Assembly (NCBI RefSeq): GCF_000156195.1
Contig: NZ_GG688317.1
Span: 311,400 to 375,399, forward strand
Source of the DNA: Bacteroides finegoldii DSM 17565
GTDB lineage: Bacteria; Bacteroidota; Bacteroidia; Bacteroidales; Bacteroidaceae
Reading direction: 5' to 3'
DNA: 64,000 nt
Shown here: one piece after another, positions 1 through 9,374 of the stretch
How positions within the stretch are numbered: the stretch's first letter is position 1
Layout of the letters: every line of letters begins with the position of its first letter
Position numbers and translations under genes: made by a program
Notes under the pieces: model-generated
What the model was told of the DNA's origin: nothing
Database searches by the model: none
What the model saw: the letters and a program-made list of their open reading frames with translations, nothing else

Positions 1-3000
1 TGGAAGCGAGTGTTTCCATTGATGATGGAGAATGTCTTATATCATTTGATAGTTACCAATCCATTCCCGAAGATACTATAGAAAGTATTAAGACAATAGG
101 AAGAGACTATTGCTATCAGGCTGATTCTGAACCTACCAATACGGTAAGCGGAAAAATTGCAATCATATCAGATTCAGAAGAGTTAGCAGGCATAACCTCT
201 TCCATTGATTCGGAATTGACAGAGTTCGGAGTTGATTTAAAGAAGGATGAGTCGGGGGAGTTTCTTTTAACTTCTGATAAGGATATTGTATTCCTTCAGA
301 AAATTGTAGATACTCATCACAAAGGTATTGCGGAGGTTGTTTGTACGACCAAATTAATCATGCCTTTATTACCTTCTGCTGAATCTATTGATATAAACAA
401 CTATATTAAGGATCTTCCTGATGATACTCAGGTTATACCACATGGGAAACATTTTGTAATAACATCTAAGCGTCCTCTTAATACTGAACTTTCAATATTC
501 AAAAAACTTCGTTTCGCAAGTTGCATGGTATCTGTTTCACCCAAACAAATAGATACAAGGATTGAGATTGAAGGTGCTAACATAAAAGGAAACACCTATA
601 CTTGGATTGTAAATAATCCAAGCGAACTGCCAAGAGTTGATCGTTATTTTAATATGGTTAGAAAAAGCTATTCCGACCAATATATTAGCAGTACATTCCA
701 CTATGCCTTTGCACCTCAGATTGAGAAGTCTGTTCTTGCAGATTTGAAGCTCCAAAATTATGGCAAATCTTCACTGCAAGTAGATGTGCCAAGATCGTGT
801 GTCGTTTTCTATCCAAAATCTCAAGAGGACTATTCAACTCTTAAAGAAAATATTTTCTCACAGTTAGATGACTCTATATGTGCAGAAGCTCCTGAATATG
901 AACCAACAGCGCGAATAGAATTCCTTTGCGAAAATGAAGAATATCGTAGAAGCGTATTTGAAAAGGTCAATGTGGCACTTGCTGACAAACGTAGCAATTT
1001 CACTACAAACAGGCTCAGCAAAGATGCTAAAGAGTTGAATTTTGCTTTCAATTTTGTGGACATTGAAGAAAGAGATAATATTGAGACTATTATAGAAGGA
1101 GCACTTGCTTCTATTCATGGAATAAAGATTATTTATGATGACAACAACAATAAGGGTGTTACACAATGGTCTCTTTCAGAAGACCTTTCTTTATTGCAGG
1201 AATTAGATCGCAAGCTTCAATCTGACTTTAGAAATGAGAACGTCAATTATATTAACGGCTCAAAATATGACAAATTAAGCGAGGTCGATGAAGAAGAGTT
1301 AGCACATAGTCAGTACTCAAAGGAAAGTATAATACGTCGCCGCCGTCGTCAGTATCTTCAAAAAAACAGTCTGAATATTGGTAATTGTGTACGAAGAACA
1401 AGAGACTATGCCATCATAGAACCTAATGATGACGTTTTAGAATTATTATCATCAAAAGAACTGAAAATTGTTGCAGGCGACTATATACAATTCCCTGCCA
1501 TGGGTGAAACCATGGAATTAATGCGCCAAAGCAAGGCTATGAGCCGTATTTTAAAGCCAGAAAGCAAATACAATCATAGGCCTATAAATCCGAACCTTCC
1601 AAATTATATATTTGACCCAAAGTATGCAGGAGAAACGGTTGTTGACATTAATACAGCAATGGAAGACATTCGTACTCACAAGATTGGGAATCTGAACGAA
1701 AAGCAATTGGAGGCTGTCACAAAATCTGTTCTTGCTAAAGATTTAGCACTAATACAAGGTCCTCCTGGTACTGGTAAAACAACTGTTATTGCCGAGATAA
1801 TATGGCAAGAAATCCGAAAGAATCCTGATTGCAGAATCCTATTAACATCACAAACAAATCTTGCAGTTGACAATGCTCTTGAAAGACTGCAAGGCCAAGC
1901 TGGTATTCGACCTGTTCGTATAGGGAAACCTGATAAATTGGAACCAGAAGGAAGAAGATTCTCTTTGCCTGTAATGGATAGTTGGGCGCAAGACTCTAAG
2001 AATGGCGAAGACAATGCAACTCGTATTTGGATTGATCGGATTGTAAGTAAAATATCTAATGACCCTAAATATTTGTCTGCAATCAGCTCTTGGAAGAACG
2101 AACTTGAAGCCAAGGATAAACATTCCAGGACAGAATTTAGTCGTTTATACAGAAGTAATGTAAATCTCGTGGCTGCAACATGTAGTATTTGTGGATCTCG
2201 TGATTTTATGGAGTCTTATTCTGACATGTTTGGGGGAAACGAACGTTCTGACATGTTTTTTGATGTGGTAATTATGGATGAAGCAAGTAAAGCCACACCA
2301 TTAGAAATGGCAGTACCACTTGTCTTAGGTAAAAAAATCATCGTCATTGGTGACCACAAACAGTTGCCTCCAATGATGGATGAAAATACAATTGATAGCG
2401 CTCTGGAAAAGATCGGCAAAAAAGAAATTGCTGAGAAATTACAAAAGGCAGAATCTCAATTCAAACGCTTGTTTGAAGCTGCAGCAAAAGTTAGGAAGAC
2501 AATCGTTGCCACACTTGACACACAATATCGTATGCATGAACAGATCATGAATACAATTAAACAATTCTATCAAGAAGAACTTGCCGCGACTGGTGGATTA
2601 AAGTGTGGAATAACTGAAACTATGGACATTCCTGATTTGGCAAATAAGGGAAGTAGATGGCATGGTATAACATTAAATCCTATAATTCAACCCAGCACTC
2701 ATGCAGTATGGATTGATGTTCGTACCCCAGAAACATACTTAAGCCCTGGTTACAAAAACGAAGGAGAACTTAAAGCCATAGATTTAGTTCTTAAGGCTCT
2801 CCAACAGGCAGATGGATATTCTGAATTCGTTAATGCACAGCAAAAACCAGAAGACAAAGAAATAGGCATCATTACATTCTATAGTGCTCAAAGTCGGGAA
2901 ATCCGAAAAATGTACAAAGGAAAGAACTATAGAATGGATGTAGTCGACAGATTCCAAGGTATGGAGCGCAACATTATTATTGTTTCAACAGTTCGAAGCA

Positions 3001-3185
3001 ACCCTAAAAACAATATTGGTTTTGCAAAGGAAATCGAACGTATTAATGTCGCTTTCTCTCGTGCCAGACGCCTTCTTATTGTCGTTGGTAATAAACGTCA
3101 ATTTGAGAGTAATAGTAATTATGCTGCTTCCATTGCAAATATGGAAACTGTTAGTTTTGAGCAACTTAAAGATGCTGTAAGATGA
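1..3185 (+). CDS. UPF1/COG1112-type SF1 helicase (5' partial)
   Basis: Predicted ATP-dependent RNA/DNA helicase of the UPF1/DNA2-like branch of superfamily 1. The frame is open from base 3, so the true start lies outside the window; the TTG at 216 is only an internal codon. Visible motifs in order: Walker A GPPGTGKT (about 1758), motif II DEAS (about 2275), motif III GDHKQLPP, QYRM (about 2523), motif V DRFQGMERN and motif VI VAFSRARR (about 3050), so the ATPase core is complete. The long region before the Walker A has no motif I recognise. The stop overlaps the next start by 4 bp (ATGA), so the two are translationally coupled. COG1112 helicases with PLD nucleases form the Mokosh anti-phage system (established knowledge); membership here is inference. 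Confidence 0.9.
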   Translation, partial: EASVSIDDGECLISFDSYQSIPEDTIESIKTIGRDYCYQADSEPTNTVSGKIAIISDSEELAGITSSIDSELTEFGVDLKKDESGEFLLTSDKDIVFLQKIVDTHHKGIAEVVCTTKLIMPLLPSAESIDINNYIKDLPDDTQVIPHGKHFVITSKRPLNTELSIFKKLRFASCMVSVSPKQIDTRIEIEGANIKGNTYTWIVNNPSELPRVDRYFNMVRKSYSDQYISSTFHYAFAPQIEKSVLADLKLQNYGKSSLQVDVPRSCVVFYPKSQEDYSTLKENIFSQLDDSICAEAPEYEPTARIEFLCENEEYRRSVFEKVNVALADKRSNFTTNRLSKDAKELNFAFNFVDIEERDNIETIIEGALASIHGIKIIYDDNNNKGVTQWSLSEDLSLLQELDRKLQSDFRNENVNYINGSKYDKLSEVDEEELAHSQYSKESIIRRRRRQYLQKNSLNIGNCVRRTRDYAIIEPNDDVLELLSSKELKIVAGDYIQFPAMGETMELMRQSKAMSRILKPESKYNHRPINPNLPNYIFDPKYAGETVVDINTAMEDIRTHKIGNLNEKQLEAVTKSVLAKDLALIQGPPGTGKTTVIAEIIWQEIRKNPDCRILLTSQTNLAVDNALERLQGQAGIRPVRIGKPDKLEPEGRRFSLPVMDSWAQDSKNGEDNATRIWIDRIVSKISNDPKYLSAISSWKNELEAKDKHSRTEFSRLYRSNVNLVAATCSICGSRDFMESYSDMFGGNERSDMFFDVVIMDEASKATPLEMAVPLVLGKKIIVIGDHKQLPPMMDENTIDSALEKIGKKEIAEKLQKAESQFKRLFEAAAKVRKTIVATLDTQYRMHEQIMNTIKQFYQEELAATGGLKCGITETMDIPDLANKGSRWHGITLNPIIQPSTHAVWIDVRTPETYLSPGYKNEGELKAIDLVLKALQQADGYSEFVNAQQKPEDKEIGIITFYSAQSREIRKMYKGKNYRMDVVDRFQGMERNIIIVSTVRSNPKNNIGFAKEIERINVAFSRARRLLIVVGNKRQFESNSNYAASIANMETVSFEQLKDAVR

Positions 3186-5632
3186 GCAAGATAAAAAAAC
3201 AAAAAAATGCAGTGCCCCAAAAGGTACAGGAACCTATTGGAACTCGTATAGCCAGGGCCGTATTCAAAGAAAAGAAAATTTCTGAAAGAATCTTTGGATA
3301 TATTTCTTATGACATTAACTTTATCAAAGCTACATATGCTGGTAAAACTCAAAGACCTGCAAAGATAACATCGCTTGAAAAGGGTATTGTCGGCATACTT
3401 CTTATCGATGAAACATCGTCATTTGAAAAAATAGGACTGATTTTGGGGTTGGACGTAGTAAACGACAAAGCTGAACAGTCAATATTGCGGACAGCAATTG
3501 ATACACTTCGAGGCTTCAATGCTATTGAAGGTGATGATTCATGTATGGCTCTTACTGATGCTGGTCGCACATACGCAGACAAGGGAGAACGGCCTGATAC
3601 CTATACAAAATCGTTTGATATATACGTTGATAAGTCCCATTTATCTTGGCTGAATATAAAAAATTGTATAGGTGACAATCTCTCAAAAATCAACGAGATT
3701 AACACGCCTTGTGACAATCTAAATCTTTCCTTAGAGCAGATTAAGCAATATGCAGAATGTCAAGCACAAGATGTGCATTTCCCACAGAATCGTTATCTCT
3801 TAGAAAGTGCAATATGGAGTGAAGGACATGAGGCAAATTATAAGGTATATGTGTGCTTTGTACAAAGTATTGCTTCATCAGAAGAGGTTCGTGCATTTGT
3901 TTTCGACGAAAATTCAAATACACTAAATCCTGTAATGTCAGAGCAGATAAATTCCAACCCTGAATTGCTGTCGGAACTTCTTGAAAAGTGTATTAGGTTT
4001 GAGTGTGAAATTGACGAAGAAACCATAGTGCTCGAAGGAGATGCTATAGAGACTGCCAAATCAGAAATTTCTGAAGACATAAAAGAGGCAGAAAAGCAAC
4101 TAGTACTTGAAGAAGAGAATGCTCAAAATGCACCTTTGTCAGATACAAAAGCAGATTCCTCTCTATCAGCAAATACAGAAAAAGAAAGACTTCATAAAAA
4201 AGCACTATACGATTCTTTATCTTTTGAGCTTGAACTTCAAAAGATTTTCAATGAGGATGATCCAGATGAAATATGGCTCATTAGCCCTTGGATTCGAAAG
4301 GGTGCATTTATGCACGATCGCGGTCCACTTATTGAAAATTTCCTCAAGGACGAGAACAAGAGAGTTTTCATTGCTTATTCTGAACCGGCATCTAATAACG
4401 ATGGAAAACCTATGATGGATGAAGAGGTTGAACCCGGAATAAAATTGTTGGATGAACAATATCCTAATTTTTTTCATGTACAACTCCCAGAGTTTCATCT
4501 TAAAAATGTCATAGAAGTTAAAGGTGATCAGAAAGTTCTTTTCTCAGGAAGTTTCAATGTGTTGTCGTTCTCCGTATCAGAGGAACAAAAACATATACGA
4601 AGAGAAGAGATGACATTAGCGCATCATACCGTTGCAAAGAATAAGTATGCAGATTTTCAATTGGAATTTGCTGAAATTTACGCATCTAGAATACAGAAGG
4701 AAATCGAGAGTCTGGAAGTTACATCTTTAGCTAATTACAAGAATGAACGCTTAGATTATTTCTTAAATATTGACAATCCTGAGGTTCATAAGTTGTTCAG
4801 CCCGATTGAGGATTTACTTGAAGAAAAAGCTTTGGGTTGTCTTAAAGAGGAACTGCATAAGAAACTAACAAAGATTGGGCAAGAGTTAGTTGCCGCATCG
4901 AATATGGGAGGGCTAAACATGAAGGATAAAAAGAGGTACAAATCATCATTGGAAAGTATATCCAAGGATTTGTCTTCTAATTCAATAGATGATCCTTCTA
5001 TAATTGAGTTGCTTGAAAGTAGCCTGAAGCTTTTAGATGTTGTACCTGAAAAGAAAATATTTCCGGACAAAGTCTCGACTAAAACTGCAAGACAGTCATT
5101 TGCTCCAAGAAAGCCACAAAATTCCACAATGGAAAATCTATACACTGAAAGTGCATCAATTTCAGAAATTAAAACAATGGTATCTGAAGCAATGGACGGA
5201 AGCCAACATGGAATCCGAATAACAATCGATTCTGTGACTAAAGCAAAAAAGATGTGTTCTCCAACTAATCTTAGTCTTGAAAACACTGATAAATTGTTTA
5301 AGGTTCTAGCTGGTACAAATGTCTTAGCTTCTGCAATAAAGCTCGGTATCGAAAAGAAAATGAGACTTGCTGATGTTCATAATTCACTTCGAAGAATCAT
5401 AAAGAAATGTGAAGACTTCGATAGCCTCAGTATTATATATAATGAAGACCAAAAACGGATTATTTTCGATGTTGAGGGAATTCAGTTCCAATACGAGAAA
5501 TTTGAGGCAAATGAAGAATTAATGATGTTCATCAATAGCCACAATAATCGAGTTACTCGATGGAATGGTAGTCGCACCTTCCTATTTTCTGTTGAGATAA
5601 TTGATATTGCCACAAAATATATAATTGAGTAG
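3182..5632 (+). CDS. PLD-type nuclease-like protein in helicase operon
   Basis: An 816-residue protein with a phospholipase D-like half-site in its middle. Residues about 360-385 (SPWIRKGAF) look like the opening strand of a PLD domain. About residues 438-460 carry HLK followed by GSFN, an HxK...S/G-x-x-N arrangement of the PLD/HKD nuclease superfamily; the usual Asp of the HKD motif is not clear. Only one HKD-like copy is evident, so activity would need dimerisation. The N-terminal third resembles a winged-helix region and residues 290-340 are acidic and low-complexity. It overlaps the helicase by 4 bp and ends 1 nt before the next gene. In Mokosh systems a PLD protein partners a COG1112 helicase; a nuclease role here is inferred from that context. 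Confidence 0.75.
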   Translation: MSKIKKQKNAVPQKVQEPIGTRIARAVFKEKKISERIFGYISYDINFIKATYAGKTQRPAKITSLEKGIVGILLIDETSSFEKIGLILGLDVVNDKAEQSILRTAIDTLRGFNAIEGDDSCMALTDAGRTYADKGERPDTYTKSFDIYVDKSHLSWLNIKNCIGDNLSKINEINTPCDNLNLSLEQIKQYAECQAQDVHFPQNRYLLESAIWSEGHEANYKVYVCFVQSIASSEEVRAFVFDENSNTLNPVMSEQINSNPELLSELLEKCIRFECEIDEETIVLEGDAIETAKSEISEDIKEAEKQLVLEEENAQNAPLSDTKADSSLSANTEKERLHKKALYDSLSFELELQKIFNEDDPDEIWLISPWIRKGAFMHDRGPLIENFLKDENKRVFIAYSEPASNNDGKPMMDEEVEPGIKLLDEQYPNFFHVQLPEFHLKNVIEVKGDQKVLFSGSFNVLSFSVSEEQKHIRREEMTLAHHTVAKNKYADFQLEFAEIYASRIQKEIESLEVTSLANYKNERLDYFLNIDNPEVHKLFSPIEDLLEEKALGCLKEELHKKLTKIGQELVAASNMGGLNMKDKKRYKSSLESISKDLSSNSIDDPSIIELLESSLKLLDVVPEKKIFPDKVSTKTARQSFAPRKPQNSTMENLYTESASISEIKTMVSEAMDGSQHGIRITIDSVTKAKKMCSPTNLSLENTDKLFKVLAGTNVLASAIKLGIEKKMRLADVHNSLRRIIKKCEDFDSLSIIYNEDQKRIIFDVEGIQFQYEKFEANEELMMFINSHNNRVTRWNGSRTFLFSVEIIDIATKYIIE

Positions 5633-5633
5633 T

Positions 5634-6272
5634 ATGTCACGATTCGAATCTTCAAGATTTGTACGAAATCCTCAGGTGATGCACGTAGATATTCTTAAAT
5701 CTGCGTGTGACACCTTGGGATGGTCGTATTCTGTTAGAGGAAATGAATTACTTGTAACAGATGCAAAACAAGGCACGAAACTGTATGGTGAATTTGCCCT
5801 TAAACTTAATCTCACAACAAATGAAGTAACATATAACACTTATTATATGCCCAATGCTGCACAAAAAGTAGAAGAATTGCAAAACCAATTCTATGCTTTG
5901 AATGCTGCATATGCAAAAAACTCATTGGTTCAAGAATTTAAGAAAAAAGGCTTTACCTATAAAGCAAATGATCGGTTCACTCCAACAACTGAAGAAGTTT
6001 ATAGCTTTTTTATGGTAGGTCGTTCAAAAGACAAAAACGAGGACGAACCTGTTGCACAGATAAAGTTTGTTATTTTGAAAGATGGAACAATTGTTACAGA
6101 CTCCGACTATCTACCGAACGATGTTAATGAAAGAGCTCATGAAGCTATGGATGTCCTTGAACAATTACTGGGTAACAAAAGGGTCATGACAAAGAAAACA
6201 AATATTCCCGCTAAATATTTAGCAAAGATGAAGCCTCGTAGAAAAAATACACAATCTATAGAACAGAAATAA
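5634..6272 (+). CDS. Ycf35/DUF1257-like protein
   Basis: A 212-residue protein resembling the DUF1257/Ycf35 family known from cyanobacteria, plastids and scattered bacterial operons: an N-terminal stretch with LGWSYSVRGNELL, a central FYALNAAYAKNSLVQEFKKKGF and a C-terminal basic tail. Family members are usually about 130 residues, so this one is longer. I chose the ATG at 5634, one base after the upstream stop; a TTG nine bases earlier overlaps that stop and is less likely. Its neighbour is a Ycf46-like AAA+ ATPase, the classic genomic partner of DUF1257 proteins, which supports the assignment. Biochemical role is unknown; it may be an adaptor of the ATPase. The match is by eye to a divergent family. 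Confidence 0.6.
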   Translation: MSRFESSRFVRNPQVMHVDILKSACDTLGWSYSVRGNELLVTDAKQGTKLYGEFALKLNLTTNEVTYNTYYMPNAAQKVEELQNQFYALNAAYAKNSLVQEFKKKGFTYKANDRFTPTTEEVYSFFMVGRSKDKNEDEPVAQIKFVILKDGTIVTDSDYLPNDVNERAHEAMDVLEQLLGNKRVMTKKTNIPAKYLAKMKPRRKNTQSIEQK

Positions 6273-6279
6273 TATCAAA

Positions 6280-7896
6280 ATGGAAGCCATATATTCGAAA
6301 ATTAAAGATATGCTAAAGGCATATTATCCAGTCCTGTATCTGACTAGTTTTGAATATGATAGAACAAAACAGAAGATAGAAGGTATAATAAATATACTAA
6401 AGTCGGAAGGAAAGGATGTTCGTCTTTTCAACTGGAATTGTGTAAGTGGTTTACGAGACCTTAATAGCGACAAGTCCCTACCTGTCATTAATAAAGATGA
6501 TGAAGAAATAGTTGAACCTGAAGAGGTGTTAAAATACATTCTAAATGATAAGGATACAAGTAAGGATGTATTTGTGTTGGAAGATTTCAACAATTATATA
6601 GAAGAGGAAAATGTTAAATACTATATTCGTTCTATCGCTGAAAGAGCTAGGCATACGAATACTCATGCCATTATTTTGTCTGCTGTATATAAGTTGCCTG
6701 TAGAATTGGAGAAATATGTAACTGTGTTGAATATTCCATTACCGAACAGATTAGATATGGAAAAGACACTTGGCGTTGTTGAAAGACAATGTAAGATTAA
6801 TCTATCGGTGGAAATGCGTAATAGAATGGTAGATGCAGCTTTAGGTATGACCTCTATGGAAGCAGATTTGGCATTTTGTCTTGCTGCTGTTAAGGACGAT
6901 TTAGGACAGAATGCACCATATACGGTTTCTTCAGAAAAAGAACAAATCATAAAGAAGTCTGGCATCCTTGATTATTTTCCTAAGAATGAAAGTCTTAAGG
7001 ATGTTGGTGGCATGGAAGTTCTAAAGGATTGGTTGTTCAAAAGACAAAAAGCATATGAAAAGAAAGCACGTGATTTTGGATTACAAGAACCAAAAGGCTT
7101 ATTGCTGTTGGGCGTTCCTGGTTGTGGAAAGAGTCTTACTGCAAAAAGTATTGCATCATTCTGGAATATGCCATTATTGAGGTTGGATATTGGCAAGGTT
7201 TATCAAGGGTTGGTTGGTAGCAGTGAGGACAACATACGAAAGGCAATTGCGACTGCAGAAGCTGTAGCGCCTTGTGTTCTATGGATTGATGAAATAGAAA
7301 AAGGACTTAGCGGTGTACAATCAAGCGGTTCAACTGATGGAGGTGTGACATCAAGAATTTTTTCCACAATATTGACGTGGATGCAAGAGAAAACATCTCC
7401 AGTATTTGTCGTAGCTACTGCAAATAACATCAATCTCTTACCGCCAGAATTGTTGCGAAAGGGACGTTTCGATGAGATATTCTTTGTAGATCTTCCAAGT
7501 CAACAAGAACGAGAAAATATTTTTTCCATACATTTAAAAAAGAAGGGACAAGATCCTTCTCAATATCCAATGGAAATGCTTGGCAAGAAAACGGAAGGTT
7601 TTAATGGCGCAGAAATAGAAGAATGCATAAAAGAGGCCATGTTTGCGGCCTACGTTGAAGCACAAGATGAACCGAAACTTCTAAGTAAGCATCTAATGGA
7701 TGCCATAGCAAAGACTGTTCCTTTGTCAACAACTATGAAGGAGCAAATAGCTGTACTTAGAAATTGGGCTGCTACGAGAGCAAAAAATGCTTCAAGCGAA
7801 TCGATTGCTGAAGAAAAGAAGGAAATGCCTATCCTTCTCACTCGTCCAGAGTTGGAACTTGAAAGGTCATTTGATTTAAATACTACAAAAGAGTAA
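6280..7896 (+). CDS. Ycf46-like AAA+ ATPase
   Basis: A 538-residue AAA+ ATPase. The N-terminal domain (residues about 1-170) has the Ycf46-type pattern YPVLYLTSFEYDR, VFVLEDFNNYIEEE and KLPVELEKYVTVLNIPLP. The AAA core follows: Walker A GVPGCGKS (about residue 278), Walker B VLWIDEIEKG (about 331), sensor/arginine-finger region LLRKGRFDEIF (about 393) and a C-terminal lid to about residue 490. AAA proteins of this type remodel protein or nucleoprotein complexes; the substrate is unknown. It starts 7 nt after the Ycf35-like gene and is the last protein gene of the helicase-PLD operon. A 5S rRNA-like sequence begins 20 nt after its stop codon. Confidence 0.85.
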   Translation: MEAIYSKIKDMLKAYYPVLYLTSFEYDRTKQKIEGIINILKSEGKDVRLFNWNCVSGLRDLNSDKSLPVINKDDEEIVEPEEVLKYILNDKDTSKDVFVLEDFNNYIEEENVKYYIRSIAERARHTNTHAIILSAVYKLPVELEKYVTVLNIPLPNRLDMEKTLGVVERQCKINLSVEMRNRMVDAALGMTSMEADLAFCLAAVKDDLGQNAPYTVSSEKEQIIKKSGILDYFPKNESLKDVGGMEVLKDWLFKRQKAYEKKARDFGLQEPKGLLLLGVPGCGKSLTAKSIASFWNMPLLRLDIGKVYQGLVGSSEDNIRKAIATAEAVAPCVLWIDEIEKGLSGVQSSGSTDGGVTSRIFSTILTWMQEKTSPVFVVATANNINLLPPELLRKGRFDEIFFVDLPSQQERENIFSIHLKKKGQDPSQYPMEMLGKKTEGFNGAEIEECIKEAMFAAYVEAQDEPKLLSKHLMDAIAKTVPLSTTMKEQIAVLRNWAATRAKNASSESIAEEKKEMPILLTRPELELERSFDLNTTKE

Positions 7897-7916
7897 TGAA
7901 TGAGTATCGAGATAGA

Positions 7917-8025
7917 ATTAGGTGCTTATGATAACGTTGTTCCACCTCTTACCATTCCGAACAGAGAAGTGAAATGCGTTAATGCCGATGGTACTGCAAA
8001 TGCGGGAGAGTAGGTCGGTGCCAAC
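7917..8025 (+). rRNA. isolated divergent 5S rRNA-like gene
   Basis: About 109 nt align over their full length with Bacteroidales 5S rRNA as I know it. Nearly invariant parts are kept: CCACCTCTTACCATTCCG, CCGAACAGAGAAG, GCCGATGGTACTGC and GGGAGAGTAGGTCGG. The fold is intact: helix I GGTGC (7921) with GGTGCC (8017-8022) by G-U pairs; helix II TAACGTT with GCGTTA; helix III CACCTCT with AGAG and GTG; helix IV CTGC-AAAT-GCGG; helix V CCGA with TCGG plus the loop E motif. Helix II differs from usual Bacteroides 5S on both strands yet still pairs, which argues against simple decay. No 16S or 23S is nearby. It begins 20 nt after the AAA gene. A 37-codon ORF (7900-8013) overlaps it and is probably chance. 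Function in ribosomes, as a decoy, or as a system RNA is unknown. Confidence 0.7.
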
Positions 8026-8111
8026 CCGGAAGCGAACAGGGGTGATAACATGTGATGCATAACATAATTCAAAAAGTCATTATGGATAATTTTAATGTTA
8101 TTCTAGTAAAT

Positions 8112-8175
8112 GGTGACTTGTAGTTGAATCAGTCCGAAAACAAAGGGGCTGATTTGAAAAAGTCATCTCCTTTTT
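8112..8175 (+). terminator. nested hairpin plus T5, likely end of helicase-5S transcript
   Basis: GGTGACTT (8112-8119) pairs with AAGTCATC (8160-8167, one G-U), and inside it AATCAG (8127-8132) pairs with CTGATT (8149-8154). The run TTTTT follows at 8171-8175. This is a plausible intrinsic terminator for a transcript that includes the 5S-like RNA. No promoter was recognised between 7897 and 8112. Between 8175 and the next start at 8314 I see no gene. Confidence 0.5.
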
Positions 8176-8313
8176 GGGATTCGTTTTAGACTCAACTAGG
8201 AAAGCGCTTTGCTGACCTTGTGTGGCTACTTGCCTTAGTGGGGCTAATAATGTTTCTGTAATAAGGACCTCCTAAGCATGAGGGTAAAAGGCTCATTTTT
8301 AAAGGATGATAAT

Positions 8314-9372
8314 ATGATAGAAAACATTGACATAACAAAAGAGACTTCTGGTCAACTTCTGGCCAATGATCCCGAATATGTGAGACTTGTCTCACATATC
8401 TCAGACCTTTGGGATGGGGCAAAGAACAAGGCTGTATATGCAGTCAATGCTGAACTGATCGATGCGAATTGGCAGACTGGTCAGTATATTGTTGAGTTTG
8501 AACAAGGTGGCAATGCTAAGGCGAAGTATGGAGACAAACTATTAGTTAATCTGTCCAAAGACTTGACTCGATTGAAAGGGCGCGGATTCAGTCGCTCCAA
8601 TCTCAACTACATGCGTAAGTTATACTTGGCTTTCCCAATTTGTGAAACATTGTCTCACAAATTAACATGGAGCCATTATTTTGAACTACTGAAATGTGAT
8701 GATCCCTTAGAGATGAAGTTCTACATGAAAGAATGCATCAAAGAAGGATGGAAAGTCAGGGAGTTAAAACGACAAATCAATTCATCTCTTTTCCAAAGAC
8801 TTGCACTCAGTACAGATAAAGAAGGAGTGCTTGCGCTTGCAAATGAAGGGCATCAGGTCATGTCTCCTGCTGATATCATCAGAGACCCATACGTTTTAGA
8901 ATTTACAGGAATACCGCAGCAAAAGCGGTATAAGGAATCCGATTTGGAGAAAGCTCTGAAGACCAATATGGAACAGTTCTTATTGGAATTGGGCAGAGGC
9001 TTCGCATTCATGGGACGTCAGTATGTCATACCAATAGGGAGCAGACATTTCAAAGTGGATTTGGTATTCTATAATGCCATATTGAAATGTCATGTTTTGA
9101 TTGACTTGAAGCGAGGAGAAATTAAGCATGGAGATATCGGTCAAATGAATCTCTATCTGAATTACTTCAAAAATGAAATTTGCCAACCAGACGATAATCC
9201 CCCAATTGGTATTGTATTGGGTGCAAAGAAAGATGAGCTATTGATGGAATACGCGCTCCAGGGCATCGACAACCAACTTTTTGCAGCGCGTTATCAGCTT
9301 TATCTGCCCAATCGCGAGGAACTTCAAACCCAATTGGATTTATTACTTGACAATTCAAAAGAAAATAGGTAA
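8314..9372 (+). CDS. YhcG/DUF1016 family PD-(D/E)XK nuclease
   Basis: A DUF1016/YhcG protein: an N-terminal helical DNA-binding-like domain with the signature NWQTGQYIVEFEQGG and GRGFSRSNLNYMRKLY, and a C-terminal PD-(D/E)XK fold with DLVFYN, LIDLKRG and GQMNLYLNYF (the D...D/E-x-K core). I prefer the ATG at 8314, preceded by AAAGGATGAT, over the upstream ATG at 8278, because the protein then begins MIENIDITKE as is usual for the family. Members are often linked to restriction systems and DNA repair; the exact role is not settled. It is followed 2 nt later by an XRE regulator, so they form an operon. Confidence 0.88.
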   Translation: MIENIDITKETSGQLLANDPEYVRLVSHISDLWDGAKNKAVYAVNAELIDANWQTGQYIVEFEQGGNAKAKYGDKLLVNLSKDLTRLKGRGFSRSNLNYMRKLYLAFPICETLSHKLTWSHYFELLKCDDPLEMKFYMKECIKEGWKVRELKRQINSSLFQRLALSTDKEGVLALANEGHQVMSPADIIRDPYVLEFTGIPQQKRYKESDLEKALKTNMEQFLLELGRGFAFMGRQYVIPIGSRHFKVDLVFYNAILKCHVLIDLKRGEIKHGDIGQMNLYLNYFKNEICQPDDNPPIGIVLGAKKDELLMEYALQGIDNQLFAARYQLYLPNREELQTQLDLLLDNSKENR

Positions 9373-9374
9373 AT

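Noticed and set aside
216..3185. TTG at 216 as helicase start
   Set aside because: The frame is open from base 3 with protein-like sequence, so the gene begins outside the window.
3182..5632. DISARM assignment (helicase plus PLD)
   Set aside because: DISARM uses a different helicase with a DUF1998 protein; neither is present here.
7900..8013. 37-codon ORF beginning MSIEIELGAYDNVV, overlapping the 5S-like sequence
   Set aside because: Its position after the AAA stop fits an operon gene, but its sequence is explained by 5S rRNA similarity and fold. Kept as an alternative only.
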